A model generated the notes under the pieces. That model was not told where the DNA came from. It saw only the letters and a list, made by a program, of their open reading frames with translations, and made no database searches. Positions 54,011 through 64,000 of a DNA stretch of 64,000 nucleotides are shown here, in pieces. A program made the position numbers and the translations under genes. Source of the stretch: Platycnemis pennipes. Lineage: Eukaryota; Arthropoda; Insecta; Odonata; Platycnemididae. Location of the stretch: positions 12,899,131 through 12,963,130 of the forward strand of contig OW121854.1 of assembly GCA_933228895.1 (NCBI GenBank). Direction: 5' to 3'. Position 1 is the stretch's first letter. Every line of letters begins with the position of its first letter.

Positions 54011-56762
54011 TTAGTTCAGGAGTACTATTCCATATCCTTGTCCCAAAAACAGAAAAGGTTTATTAAATGTAGAGGTTCGGTGTAGTGGGACAATTAAAAA
54101 ATCTGGTGACATTCGAGTTGCAACATTTCGATTTTTCTCTTTAGACTGAAAAAATTGCATGATATATTCAGGCTGTTGACAATTGAAAAGTTTATATAAG
54201 AAGGAGGCAAGCATGTATTCCCTCCTTGTTTTAGCTTTAAGCCATTCTAACTTAGAAAAATAAGGGGATATATGATCATCTTTTTTAAGATCATAAATGA
54301 ACCTGACACTCATATTTAATTGTCGTTGAATCATGGTGTTAATCTGTTCAGTTAGGTCATGATAAACAAGGCAGCAGTAATCAATATGGGGGAATATTAG
54401 CGAGGATACCAGTTGCTTGCGGGTATGAGAGGGCAAAAGGTTTTTATGAATTTTTAGTTGAAACAGGATCATGTTAATCTTATTGCTGATGGCTTGAACA
54501 TGGTTTTGCCAGGACAAATTGGGCGTCAATATGACCCCAAGATTTTTAACGGAGCTAGCATATGATATTTCCGCATCACCAATAGTAATCTTTGGCAAAA
54601 CATTAAAGTCAACATGTTTGAGTAGTTTCGAAGTACCGAGTAACATAGACTTTGTTTTTCTGGGGTTAAGCACAAAGTTATTGTCTGCAGCCCATGAATT
54701 AATGGCTTGAACATCCTGATTGACTTTGGAAATTGCATCATTCAGCTCATGCAGATGGCAGTGATGATAAATTTGTAAGTCGTCAGCATATAAAAGGTAT
54801 TTACAATTTATAATACACTTGGGCAGATCAAGGATATACAAGGAAAATAGGAGAGGACCAAGAACTGACCCTTGTGGGACCCCACAATGGACAGTGGTCC
54901 ATTGCGATGTATTGCCATTCGCGTCCTTGACTGCCTGTTGGCGATCTTTTAGATAGGAGTAAAACCAGTTAAGTGCGGAACAGGAAAAATGGAGGAATGG
55001 AGGTTTTTCAACTTGTGGAGGAGTTTGGCGTGATTAACGAGACCAAAAGCATTGGTAAAATCAAATAAAACCAAAATTGTGACCATCGGTTTATCAATTC
55101 CTCGACGTACATCATCCGTTAATTTGAGTAGCGCCGTTTGCGTAGAGAAGTTTTTCCGAAATCCAGATTGATATGGATCATTCAAGTTGTTTTGGTTCAG
55201 ATAATTCGTAACCTGCTGAAAAACAATCCTTTCTAAGCATTTAGAAAGAGAGCACACAATAGAGATTGGCCGATAATCACTGGGAAAAGTTGGTTTTTTA
55301 ACCTTTTGAATTGGAGTAATAAGTGATGATTTCCATATAATCGGAAATTCAGATGACATTAAGGAAAAATTAAAAATATCAAGTATTACAGGTAGAAGTT
55401 CAGTTGACGAGGCCTTGATAAATTTAACTGAGATTCCATCGACCCCAATTGAGTTGGATTTAGAGAAAGATAACGTTTTACGTAGGTTATGAGGGGTTAC
55501 GTGTTGGAAGAAGAAATTACTCTCGTTATAGGGTACGAGTGAATCAAGGTTAGAGAGACCGAATATGTCTGCTATGCTATTTCCCTCAGAGGCAAAGGTG
55601 GGAGTGAAATGCTTGTTTAGATCGTTAATAGAGAATTCATGCATGGGCTGCTTGTTTCGCCGCTGCACGAGTCCAAGACTTCTAAGTTCCCTCCAGACCT
55701 GGTTTGGTTCTGTCAAATTGGAGAAGGTGGTTACATAGTATTTTTTCTTGGCCTCCATAACAAGGTGCTTCACCTGATTACGCAAAACGATAAACTCAGT
55801 GTAAGCAGTCTGGCTTTTTGTTCGTGTGAAAATTCTTCGTGAAACATCGCGTTCCTTCATTTTTTGCTTAATGTCATTAGTCAGCCAGGGGGCTGAAGGT
55901 CGTCTAGGTGTGCATGTTTGCAGGGGGGCATGACAATTTATACACTCTAAGAATTTCAGATTAAAGAATTCTAATTTTGAATCAATGGACGAGGAGCTAA
56001 ATAGATTTTTCCAATCAAAAGGAGCAGGTCATCCTGAAACTTGGCTGCATCGAAGTTTTTAAGATCACGGTAGAAAATTTTGGGTATAGGAAGGTAAGGA
56101 GAATTGAATGTGTAGGAGAATGAAATTTTGTCGTGTACGGAGAGGAAAGGCACAGGGGATTGAGAAAATGAAGAGATTTTTTCAGGGGAATCAACAATAC
56201 AAAGATCGAGAAGAGTATGACTATGTTTTGTGTGATGTGAGGGCTGCGTTGAGGCAAGATAAAGATTATAATTAAAAATGAGATTCCTGATGAGGGAAGA
56301 ATGATAGCTATCGCGTAGCAGGTCAACGTTAAAGTCACCTACAATTACAATGTTTTTATAGTTTGGACTAAAGGTTGTATAGGCTTGTTCAATATCAGTC
56401 AAGGACCCAACATTTGGAGGTCTATTAAAAACAAATAGAAGAAGTTTGGAAAGGTTTTTACCATGGACTTCAATTACTATGAACTCAGGTCGACGTTCAT
56501 AGGTCGCAGAAGAGGTCGCCAGCACCGACTAACTCAGTCGATGATGAATGAAGGCGCCAACCCCGCCACCGCCTTTCCCGATCCGATCGTGTCTGAGCAA
56601 GTAGTGTTCACTAAATTCAACCATGCTATCAGGTATATTTGGTTTTAACCAAGTTTCGGTCAAACAGATTATGTCACTTGCATTGGAAGAGAAATGGGCC
56701 CGGAATTCGTCGATATGACACAGTAAAGATTGGCAGTTAACGAGGGAGATGTTGATTTCACT
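54011..56762 (-). pseudogene. CR1-like LINE ORF2: endonuclease and reverse transcriptase
   Basis: The endonuclease begins near 56762 with INISLVNCQSLLCH, then CLTETWLKP with the catalytic Glu, and RHDRIGKGGGGVGAFIHHR before a stop near 56530. It resumes at 56525 with the VIVGDFNVDLL motif and a TLLDLCIVDSP block, and ends near SVHDKISFSY. After a frameshift near 56010 the RT frame (to 54949) shows KSNSIGVDGISVKFI, SDYRPISIVCSLSKCLERI and [12 protein letters not shown]. After another frameshift near 55015 it shows [20 protein letters not shown] and [10 protein letters not shown] with the catalytic YADD, down to the stop at 54011. Order, spacing and motif wording fit the CR1 group. It would nick target DNA and copy the LINE RNA, but at least two frameshifts and one stop disable it. 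Confidence 0.92.
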
Positions 56763-56804
56763 AGCAGTCGGTAAACCTGCGGGTGGTGAACAGGCCCCCG
56801 TATC

Positions 56805-57764
56805 TTATTTTAAAGCGTCAAGGTCAGTTTCACCAAGGATAGAGATGCGTTCACCACCATCACGGACACGAGCAAACACACGGCCATTCCGAATCCACAC
56901 GTATTTGATTTTGCCTTCTTTTTTTAGTCCTCTAGCATAAAGTTTTCGGTTTAAGAATGTCAAGGATTCATTAATGTAGACAGGTGGGTTGGTGGGGTTC
57001 CGGTCGGCAATGGTGTCGTTGAGTTTCAGGTCCCTTTTTGTGCGTCTACTGTTTAAAAATGCAGCAGCAGTGCTGGATCGTAGGAAACGGATAATAAATG
57101 GGGCAGGTCTGGGTGCCGGGTGAGAATTTGCGGTACGGTTGGAACCACCCCTATAAGCGTAATCGATTTCATTGGTATCCAATTTAATTCCCAGGGCAAT
57201 TCCAACTTGACAAATCAGGGCCCCAGCTATCTCGCCTGCGGAGTAAGGAATCCCATGGATCTCAATCACGTTCCGGAGTTGCTCATGCTCAACACGATTA
57301 AGGCGAGCTTCCGTCTCACATAGTTGTTTGCTGATATTTTCACTTAATATATGATTCAGGGAATCATTTATTTTTACTAGGGAGGCATTAATGAGCTCGA
57401 TGGACTGCATACCCCCCGGCCAGCTCTTCCCAGCGAGATATTGATTTGCGAATTTCACCCTGATCCGTCCGGATTTCTTTCACACTAGTAGATAAATCTT
57501 TCAGGATTTCACTCACACAATCAGGAGACCAACAGGGACTAGCGGACTCGTTCTCAGGAGCTTTACTGGTTTGCTCTCCATCACTGACACAGCCTATCTT
57601 GGCCCGACAAGCGTCGCAATACCATGGTCTACGTTGGTCACTAAGCACCTTAAAGTCGGCTTTATTGATAGGCACAATGAATGATAATAAGCCTTACACT
57701 CAAAGCAAGAGAGCGACTTGTGGTCGCGCTTGATGGATTTGACACATGCACTGCAGTTGGACAT
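56805..57764 (-). pseudogene. CR1-like LINE ORF1 with PHD-like zinc finger
   Basis: The chosen start is the ATG at 57764. The first part reads MSNCSACVKSI, SCFECKAYYHSLCLSI and, after a one-base shift near 57670, WYCDACRAK, giving the Cys and His spacing of a PHD-type finger. A segment with VSEILKDLSTSVKEIRTDQG looks coiled-coil-like. After a second shift near 57420 the frame (57458-56805) reads ELINASLVKINDSLNHIL, then NVIEIHGIPYS, PAPFIIRFLRS, YINESLTFLNRKLYARGLKK and YVWIRNGRVFARVRDG. CR1-group ORF1 proteins with a PHD-like finger, coiled coil and RRM-like part are known; they bind the element RNA. Two frameshifts break this copy. Confidence 0.82.
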
Positions 57765-57999
57765 TACGTAACACAGGAGAGAGCGATCCGAACCACACGA
57801 AAGCTGAGCTCTGACTTTGATCATGTATATGTTTTCTTAGCGGCTCATATGGCTTGTATTTTCATAATTTCATCGTACTTTCTGAAAGAAGGCGCGCGGT
57901 GGCCATGTTGCCGAACGGCAGCTGAAACTAACCGTAGACTACTTGTCTACGCATAGCAGAGGAAATGATTAAGGGTGCATACCTATAAGAGCGTACCTA

Positions 58000-58790
58000 T
58001 AAAATTAGTAACACGAAGATCAAAAACGTTGAAAACATAAGATATTTAGGTGTAACAATCACTAAGGGAATGATTTGTGTGGAAGACACATAAAGGGAAT
58101 ATGCGGCCAAGCGAAGAGAAAGCTAGGATTTATAAAAAGTGTACTTGGGAAATGTGATGAGAAGACAAAAGAGCGATGTTACTTTTCACTAGTTAAGCCC
58201 CACCTTGAGTATGCATCAGTGAATGGGATCCGAATGAATTAGAGTTGATCAGAGAACTAGACGACAGTGTGCAGCGTAGAGCAGCTAGGTTCGTTAAAAT
58301 GTGTTACGATAGGTGGAGAAGCGTTTCAGAATTAATACAAGAATTAGGGTGGGAATCATTATGAGAGCGTAGGTTAAAGTACAGATAATTCTATTAGAGA
58401 ATTTTCTATTGGATAGCTTCACTGAAGATGTTAGGCACATATTTGTGTAAAAAATCAGCGTATTATGCTAGATTCGACCAGATAAATCAGATTAGAGAGA
58501 TAGATTGTCGTACCGATAGATTCAAAATGGCATTTTTCCCCCGTACTATAAGAGAACAGAATGGGCAGCATAGCAAAGGGATAGGTAGGGGAAATATTTT
58601 AGAGTAGTCTGTAGTGCATGATGCATGTATTAACCCCTTAATACTATAGATACTAACAATCTAGTTGCATGAGACATTATAGTTGCTTGTTTGCATGTCT
58701 GTAGTGCATGCTTGGTGATCTTCACCCCATGCCACACACCCCCGCGGTGGCTTGCAGGGTATCGTGTATATGTAGATGTAGATGCATGAA
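58000..58790 (+). pseudogene. CR1/L2-group LINE family B, 3' fragment with coding remnant
   Basis: The plus strand gives RT C-terminal pieces in several frames: NVENIRYLGVTITKG, KLGFIKSVLGKCDEKTKE, YFSLVKPHLEYAS, QRRAARFVKMCYDRW and a final FKMAFFPRTIREQ block near 58530-58560. The family B untranslated region follows, then the hairpin and GTAGATGTAGATG tail at 58724-58785. Family A proteins have the same block order, so A and B are sister families. Frameshifts and deletions leave no open frame. Confidence 0.82.
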
Positions 58791-58818
58791 TAGAACTTGT
58801 AGTAGGATTAATTGAACC

Positions 58819-60913
58819 GCAGCGGGTCAATTCTCTAAATGTCTTAGGCGTCATAAACTAAAACTAATTCGTTCATTCGTTCATATTCAGCGACATTAAT
58901 ACGGATCCTGGAATGAGGATAACATTATTGCATGACATGCAATGATTACTTTCGAAATATTTGACTTTTGTACTCTCTTGTACAGACTCCATCTTCACTC
59001 TTTGTTTACAAATTTCCACCAAGTCACAGCTGATAAAATGTGTCGAAGGCTGTCCCATTGGCTTTTCTCATTTTCTTAGGACTACCAACATACGAAATTC
59101 TAGATTTTCATGGCGACGCGCGACTGTTCACTCGTCATAGGCGTCATAAGTCTTATGACGGTAGCTTATGGAATCGCTCGAATGTCATAGCCGTCATAAG
59201 TTGAGCGTGAAAAGTTATAATCCTTATGACTAGGGCTGGGCGGTTTTCCGGTGCACCGGTTCAGCGGTTCGGTTTTCTTCTGAACTGGCAGGCCGGTTTA
59301 GATGAAGGAAAAAAACCGGTGCACCGGAGAATCGGTTCTGAACCGGTGCACCGGAAAGCGGTTCAAAACCTGGGCACATGGGAATCGGTTCTGAAACACC
59401 GATGATCGTTCGCTGCTCGGCTTTCACGCCGCCGCCGTCTCTACTCGCAATCAATATGGCTGACGACCACGCCTGTGAACTTTCCTGTGCTATAAGTTGT
59501 CCGCCTGGCTGTCGTCTTATAAATAGTCGGCCGCTATAGTGCAGAGCGAGCTCTCACCCATGTAAAGCATTGTCACACGGGTAACTCAACAGGGTGTATA
59601 GATTTTTCATGTTATATTGTTTTTTCGACGATTAAAACGAATATGAAAGAGTTAATTATCCTTCAGGTTAGTGCAGTAGCAATTTTTATTAAACCAACGC
59701 GGTTGATTTTGGGAGACTTCGTGGAGGAAGGAGAATTGTGTCAATTTCCTATCTACCTCTGCCAAACGCAAGAAGTGAGAGGATAATGCAACTGCTTACG
59801 TCAGCTTCAAAATTCATGTCCGCAATGCATGCATGGATCGAAATTATCGTACATAAGATGCGCCAAATGCAAAAGAAATTTGAACATTTGTACGTTGATT
59901 ATTAATGCTCAGTATTGTAAGTGCTTACCAAGGCTTATTTTATGCCAAAGGATGGTTGAGATATTTTAAAATGAATGGTATTTTAAATAATGATAAATTT
60001 AAGAATAATACGATTACCTAAGGCAAAAATAGATGTGACACCCTATGTCTCCAGAAATTTTCTGGTGGTTTGCGGGCTGCCAATTTTTAACAGTTTCAAA
60101 AAAGGCGTCATAGTCAGACCCTCGCCCCGTAACCGTTGCCAAGATGAGAGATAAAGGAAATGTCGGCTAAGAAAGACAGATAACTATGAGCCGCAGACGA
60201 AAGCAATCAGCCACTCCACGCATATCAACTCTCTGGAAGCACGTAATTCAGATCTTAATTGCAGAGATTCCGTCCGTATGCAGACACCAGTCGCTCTGCC
60301 TCTGAAGAGCTTTTCATTCACCAGATTTTAGTTAGTAACTAAGCACGACTCTTTTGTTGTTACAACAGCATTATCATCAAGAGTGATAAAGGAACTTGAT
60401 ATTGATGTTCTAACAACGAAACGCGTTGTGCAAAGTGAATAAATATCTGTGGAAATTTTGCAATGCCTTCCTTCAGCAATAATGCCAATTTTATCGCCGT
60501 TACAATTACAAAAGGCAATTAATACAGGTATGTACGCTCAAGCCTCGCATAAAAACCATTGGCTCACGGAAACATTCTCACTTTTTACCGTTCAGTTTAG
60601 GAAAGTACCCGCGTTATTAAGAAGTATCTACTTTACGGAAAAAACACGTCTTAAATTAAAATTTTGGCAAAAATCTTTTGGGATGACAAAAAACGCGATT
60701 CGCGTGGAAAAAAAAGGTCGGTAGAAAAAACTGTTCATAAAAAAATGGTTCAGTAGAAAACGCTGGTTCAAGAGAAAACACCGGTTCGATTTATTGAACC
60801 GGTGCACCGTCATCACAAACGGTTTTTTTCAGAACCGAGAACCGGTTCAGTATTTCCTGCACCGCACAGCCCTACTTATGACGCCTATGACATTTACAAA
60901 ATTGACCCGCTGC
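58819..60913. mobile_element. MITE with GCAGCGGGTCAATT ends (holds a hAT-like element)
   Basis: Inverted ends of about 38 bp (GCAGCGGGTCAATTCTCTAA and the inverse ending TTGACCCGCTGC) with CATAGGCGTCATAA-type strings repeated near 59130-59210. Removing the hAT at 59231-60874 leaves an element of about 445 bp. A partial copy without the hAT is at 52148-52275. The target duplication was not clear. Confidence 0.75.
59231..60874. mobile_element. hAT-like non-autonomous element, 1.64 kb, CCGGTGCACCGG-rich ends
   Basis: Starts TAGGGCTGGGCGGTTTTCCG and ends GCACCGCACAGCCCTA, with perfect 8-bp duplications CTTATGAC at 59223-59230 and 60875-60882. Near each end the strings ACCGGTGCACCGG and GAACCGGTTC are repeated and palindromic, forming likely subterminal binding sites. 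No transposase domain was recognised; a 91-codon frame at 60449-60721 has no known motif. Confidence 0.9.
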
Positions 60914-60980
60914 TGCTAAAATGTTGTTTGGAAGTGTAAAGTGACTTAGTCATTGGCACTTGTCCATCCTTATTAAGAGC

Positions 60981-61152
60981 AGGGTGATTTCCTCCTTCAA
61001 AGATAACAGAACTCATCGATTCGTGCCCCAACATAATGTTACGCATCCGTTAAATGCAAAGAATTCGGAATGAGAAATCCCAACTCACTAGACAAGACAT
61101 GTATTGAATTAAACTAATGGATGAAGGCGATACCCTGTGGAAATTAAGAACG
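60981..61152. mobile_element. Left part of a second AGGGTRATTTCC element
   Basis: AGGGTGATTTCCTCCTTC onward follows the element at 34257-34410, including GAGAAATCCCA and an ACTAGA landmark. It is interrupted by the palindromic insertion; sequence from about 63405 resumes the match (GTTAAGTTCATTTGAAAA, then TGGCGGAGCTGCG). The right end was not found inside the window. Confidence 0.6.
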
Positions 61153-61369
61153 TTAAACATGATAACTGGCACAAACTTTGTACTTTCCACGCAGCTTTAT
61201 ATGTTCCCCGATCGATTTCGACGATTAAGCGTCATTTTCAAGGGGGGACCAACTGGCAAAACATTTCAACACAGGGTAACATTACATGTGTTACCCTGAG
61301 GAGTGGGGGAAGGACTCAAACGGAGGGGGAGGGAGAGTTTAGGATGGGAGCGAGTGGGGTGGTGGTCTG

Positions 61370-61480
61370 GGTGAGGGGGGAAGGGAAAAGGTGGGGGGGA
61401 GGGTAAAGGTGGGGGGGGAGGGAAAAGGTGGGGGGGAGGGAAAAGGTGGGGGGGGAGGGAAAAGGTGGGGGGGAGGTATG
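61370..61480 (+). repeat. Purine minisatellite, G-run units
   Basis: About six units of roughly 18 bp, GGGAAAAGGTGGGGGGGA, with G-runs of 6-8. The plus strand could form G-quadruplexes. Confidence 0.85.
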
Positions 61481-61530
61481 TGGGGCAAAGGGGTAGGAAA
61501 TTTAAAACCCGAATCAAGGAGCATGAACTA

Positions 61531-62846
61531 CTGTCGTGGAAAAAAGTCATGACACTCGAGTTTACAAGTCAATGACAGTTGTACCCGTAATCCCACATGA
61601 AAACAAGTTATGTCAAAAATTAGCAAATTTAATTCTGCGCTTAACTGTGGAAAGTGAAAATTTTTATTTTATCTTGTTAAAATTTTATTGCCTGCGAAAC
61701 AAAAAAAGTGCCGGTTTTTTCACCGTTTTAAACGGAATGCTCACTTTAAAAATTCATAACTTTAAAAGTATTCATTGGATCGTAACCAAACTCTAATACG
61801 ACATAAAGGAACCTGTTTTTAACATATGTACAAAGGTTTAAGATAATCGAAGTTGAAATAAAATTGTTCTTGTAAATTTTGTGAAACAACTTTTTCTCAG
61901 TACTGCGTGGTCATATCGATACGAATCTTGTTCTGTCATGGAGCTTATGGTAATACAAGGCTAATCGGTACTCCATATTTAGAATTTATTTAGTTGTTTA
62001 TTTTGTGTGCGCTTACATTTAATTCGGTGTTTCCTACAACAAGAGGTGTGAAGCGAACGAGAGGAAACGGACGCATGACCTTGGAAATCCGTGCGACGTT
62101 GCCGCGTTCGACACCATCCCCGCGTTCCATATGTAGAATCAATACATTTTTGTTGCATTGTAACTTAAACAGATGGGATTCTTATCTTTCGAAAGAAAGT
62201 ACACCCCTTTCCGTCAACTTTTTAAGTTACAATGCAACAAATGGTGTCCGATGGCAACAGATGGTGTCGAACGCGGCAACGTCGCACGGATTTCCGAAGC
62301 CATGCGTCCATTTCCTCCCGCTCGCTTCACACCTCTTGTTCGAGGAAACACCGAATTAAATGTAAGCGCACACAAAATGAACAACTAAATAAATTCTAAA
62401 TATGGAGAACCGATTAGCCTTGTATTACCATAAGCTCCATGACAGAACAAGATTCGTATCGATATGACCACGCAGTACTGAGAAAAAGTTGTTTCACAAA
62501 ATTTACAAGAACAATTTTATTTAAACTTCGATTATCTTAAAACTTTGTAAATATCTTAAAATCAAGTTCCTTTATGTCGTATTAAAGTTTGGCTACGATC
62601 CAATGAGTACTTTAAAAGTTATGCATTTTCAAAGTGAGCATTCCGTTTAAAACGGTGAAAAAACAGGCACTTTTTTTGTTTCGCAGACAATAAAATTTTA
62701 ACAAGTTAAAATAAAAATTTTCACTTTCCACAGTTAAACGCAAATTAAATTTGCTAATTTTTGATATAACTTGTTTTCATGTGGAACTACGCGTACAACA
62801 TTCATTGACTTGTAAACTCGAGTGTCATGACTTTTTTCCACGACAG
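61531..62846. mobile_element. Foldback element B, TA-flanked, 587-bp arms
   Basis: Arms 61531-62118 and 62260-62846 are inverse copies with few differences. The spacer itself contains a perfect 20-bp inverted pair (62150-62169 and 62221-62240), leaving only 51 bp unpaired. The element starts CTGTCG and ends CGACAG with TA on both sides, exactly as foldback A. Shared motifs with A are ACTCGAGTTT near the ends and AAAGTGCCGGTTTTT inside. Small frames inside (62-121 codons) mirror each other across the palindrome and are not genes. Confidence 0.88.
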
Positions 62847-63404
62847 TAAGTGCGAACCATAGTGATTGTAAATCATATTTCGAGGAGCATCTCCTCGAGA
62901 CTGGTCATAAAAGTGATTTTAACGTAAAAATTTTGCATACACGTGATAAAAGTTAAATTATTTAGAAATCGTAGAAATTTTAAGACACTCCATTTCACCT
63001 AATGTATGTAGTATTTTAAATGACTTGACAAATTTTAAATCCTCGCAGATGTTTTTAACAGTTTTAAAATCCGACTTGCCCGCCTACCCTAATTCCCGCC
63101 ACAATACCCTCACCACTAATTGTGCCTCCCCTGTCTGCTGTCCTTGACGGAACCCAACTCCCTCCCTCCCTCTCTCACACACCACCACCCCCCTCGCTCC
63201 CATCCTCAACTCACCCTACCCCTCGGTTTGAGTCCTTCCCCCACTCCTCAGGGTAAAATAGGTATATAATGTTACCCTGTGTTGAACTGTTTTGTCATTT
63301 AGTCCCCCTTGAAAATGACGCTTGGTCATCAAAATCGATCGGGGAACATATAAATCTGTGTGGATAGTACAAAGTTTGTTTCATTTCCCATGTTTAATGC
63401 ATTG

Positions 63405-64000
63405 AAAAGACATTTAAATGTTAAGTTCATTTGAAAAAGCTCCGTACTGGCGGAGCTGCGACGGCCTTGTTGCTGACTTGACAGCTAGTGCATAAATTCA
63501 CATGTTTATGCATTATATGCTGGCAGGGAGGTCACGCCGCTGAGTTCCTAGCTTTCCCTCTCTTCCGCATTCTCTTGCCCGCCTCGGCAGCACTGACGTT
63601 TTCAGGAGTGTAATCAAAGTTTTTCTTTAAATAATATTCCATCCGCAAAATTTTTGAAAAAGTATAGATACTCTTCGGTCGGTTCCCATGATATCTCCGC
63701 TAGGAATACAATCTATCCTCTATCAAAGTGTTTCCACCATGAGCTGTTCAAGGGACGTGTGGAATACCGGAGTGATCGCACCGTTTACCGTATTAAGAAT
63801 TTCAATTTCTGTGAATTTAGTGAAAAAAAAGAAATGCAATAAAGTTATCGAGGTTATTTTTAGGCATATCGAGGTGCATCGTAACCTTGGCAACGTGTGA
63901 CGGAATAATTCGAACAAGAAATTCTAAGTGAGTTGTGTGCTCTAGTTTGGCGTATAATTTCCTTTCTGTAAAATTTTTGTGGAGTTTAGCATTTACGGGA
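63405..64000. other. Probable continuation of the AGGGTRATTTCC element, then unassigned
   Basis: The first 60-70 bases resemble 34370-34440; after that no match or coding domain is recognised to the end of the window. Confidence 0.4.

Larger units (their letters stand above)
52376..57960 (-). mobile_element. Nearly full-length CR1-like LINE, interrupted once
   Basis: On the minus strand the order is 5' untranslated region (to about 57960), ORF1 (57764-56805), ORF2 endonuclease and RT (about 56762-54011), a 3' untranslated region (54010-53898) interrupted by a 1.39-kb insertion (52509-53897), and its continuation at 52507-52376 with a TTTATC-repeat tail. Without the insertion it is about 4.2 kb, close to a complete two-ORF CR1-group element. 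The tail differs from LINE families A and B. ORF1 and ORF2 carry frameshifts and stops, so it is no longer active. Confidence 0.88.
61157..63393. mobile_element. TTAA-flanked palindromic element holding foldback B
   Basis: Outer arms 61157-61345 and about 63205-63393 are inverse copies (landmarks ACAAACTTTGTACT, GAACATATAAA, GGGTAACATTA and GAGTGGGGGAAGGACTC), and TTAA lies at 61153-61156 and 63394-63397. Between the arms are a G-rich minisatellite, foldback B (61531-62846) and about 350 bp of C-rich unmatched sequence. TTAA fits piggyBac or Kolobok-type insertion. No transposase was recognised. Confidence 0.75.

Noticed and set aside
61994..62388. 121-codon gene in foldback B
   Set aside because: It lies across the palindrome centre and mirrors sequence from the opposite arm, so it is a by-product of the inverted repeat.
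61097..63406. A 10-bp near-identical duplication (ATGTATTGAA and ATGCATTGAA) as the true target duplication of the outer palindrome
   Set aside because: It lies about 50 bp outside the left arm boundary, while TTAA sits directly at both arm ends; the decamer is probably chance or part of the interrupted repeat.

Overview
This window is animal nuclear DNA, most likely from an arthropod with a repeat-rich genome. That is inferred from the element mix: RTE and CR1/L2-group LINEs, Penelope-like elements with GIY-YIG endonuclease remains, BEL/Pao, tRNA-derived SINEs and many non-autonomous DNA transposons. I found no intact gene, no convincing host exon, no rRNA gene, no functional tRNA and no CRISPR or bacterial-type operon. 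Every recognisable protein-coding stretch is a decayed mobile-element reading frame. It reads as an intergenic or intronic graveyard of nested insertions.

Layout. 0-15 kb: a CR1-group LINE tail, copies of a MITE I call the AATGGGG family, truncated RTE LINEs (one inserted into another at 12.6-14.1 kb), three Penelope-like fragments (about 4.96, 6.5 and 9.2 kb), a tRNA-derived SINE, and a TA-flanked MITE at 14.5-15.4 kb. 15-30 kb: a 1.04-kb terminal-inverted-repeat element, 3.4 kb of unassigned AT-rich DNA, a reverse transcriptase-RNase H element of unclear order (21.6-22.7 kb), LINE fragments with an RTE inserted into one of them, a 1.7-kb hAT-like element with a perfect 8-bp target duplication, and an inverted pair of Penelope ends split by a Harbinger-like MITE. 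30-37 kb: a BEL/Pao retrotransposon broken by a LINE, by a hAT-like MITE that itself holds a TTAA-flanked element, and by an AATGGGG MITE that itself holds an 829-bp element. 37-50 kb: another hAT-like MITE that serves as an empty site for the TTAA insertion, an inverted SINE pair, a second very decayed BEL/Pao copy with an internal tandem array, a 945-bp foldback element, a TA-flanked MITE built on a 280-bp tandem duplication, a minisatellite, and a perfect 49-bp inverted repeat around a hammerhead-like motif. 50-64 kb: LINE pieces, a nearly full-length CR1-like LINE (ORF1 with a PHD-like finger, ORF2 with endonuclease and reverse transcriptase) interrupted by a 1.39-kb insertion, a hAT-like MITE with a perfect 8-bp duplication, and a 1.3-kb foldback element inside a larger TTAA-flanked palindrome.

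The strongest points are the nesting series, because several insertions are supported by an uninterrupted paralogue in the same window. The most open questions are the RT-RNase H family, the shared ends of the two foldback elements, a 3' hairpin plus hexamer tail shared by two LINE families (11 copies), and hammerhead-like cores at three Penelope-type ends. All identifications come from reading motifs by eye; no database search was run.
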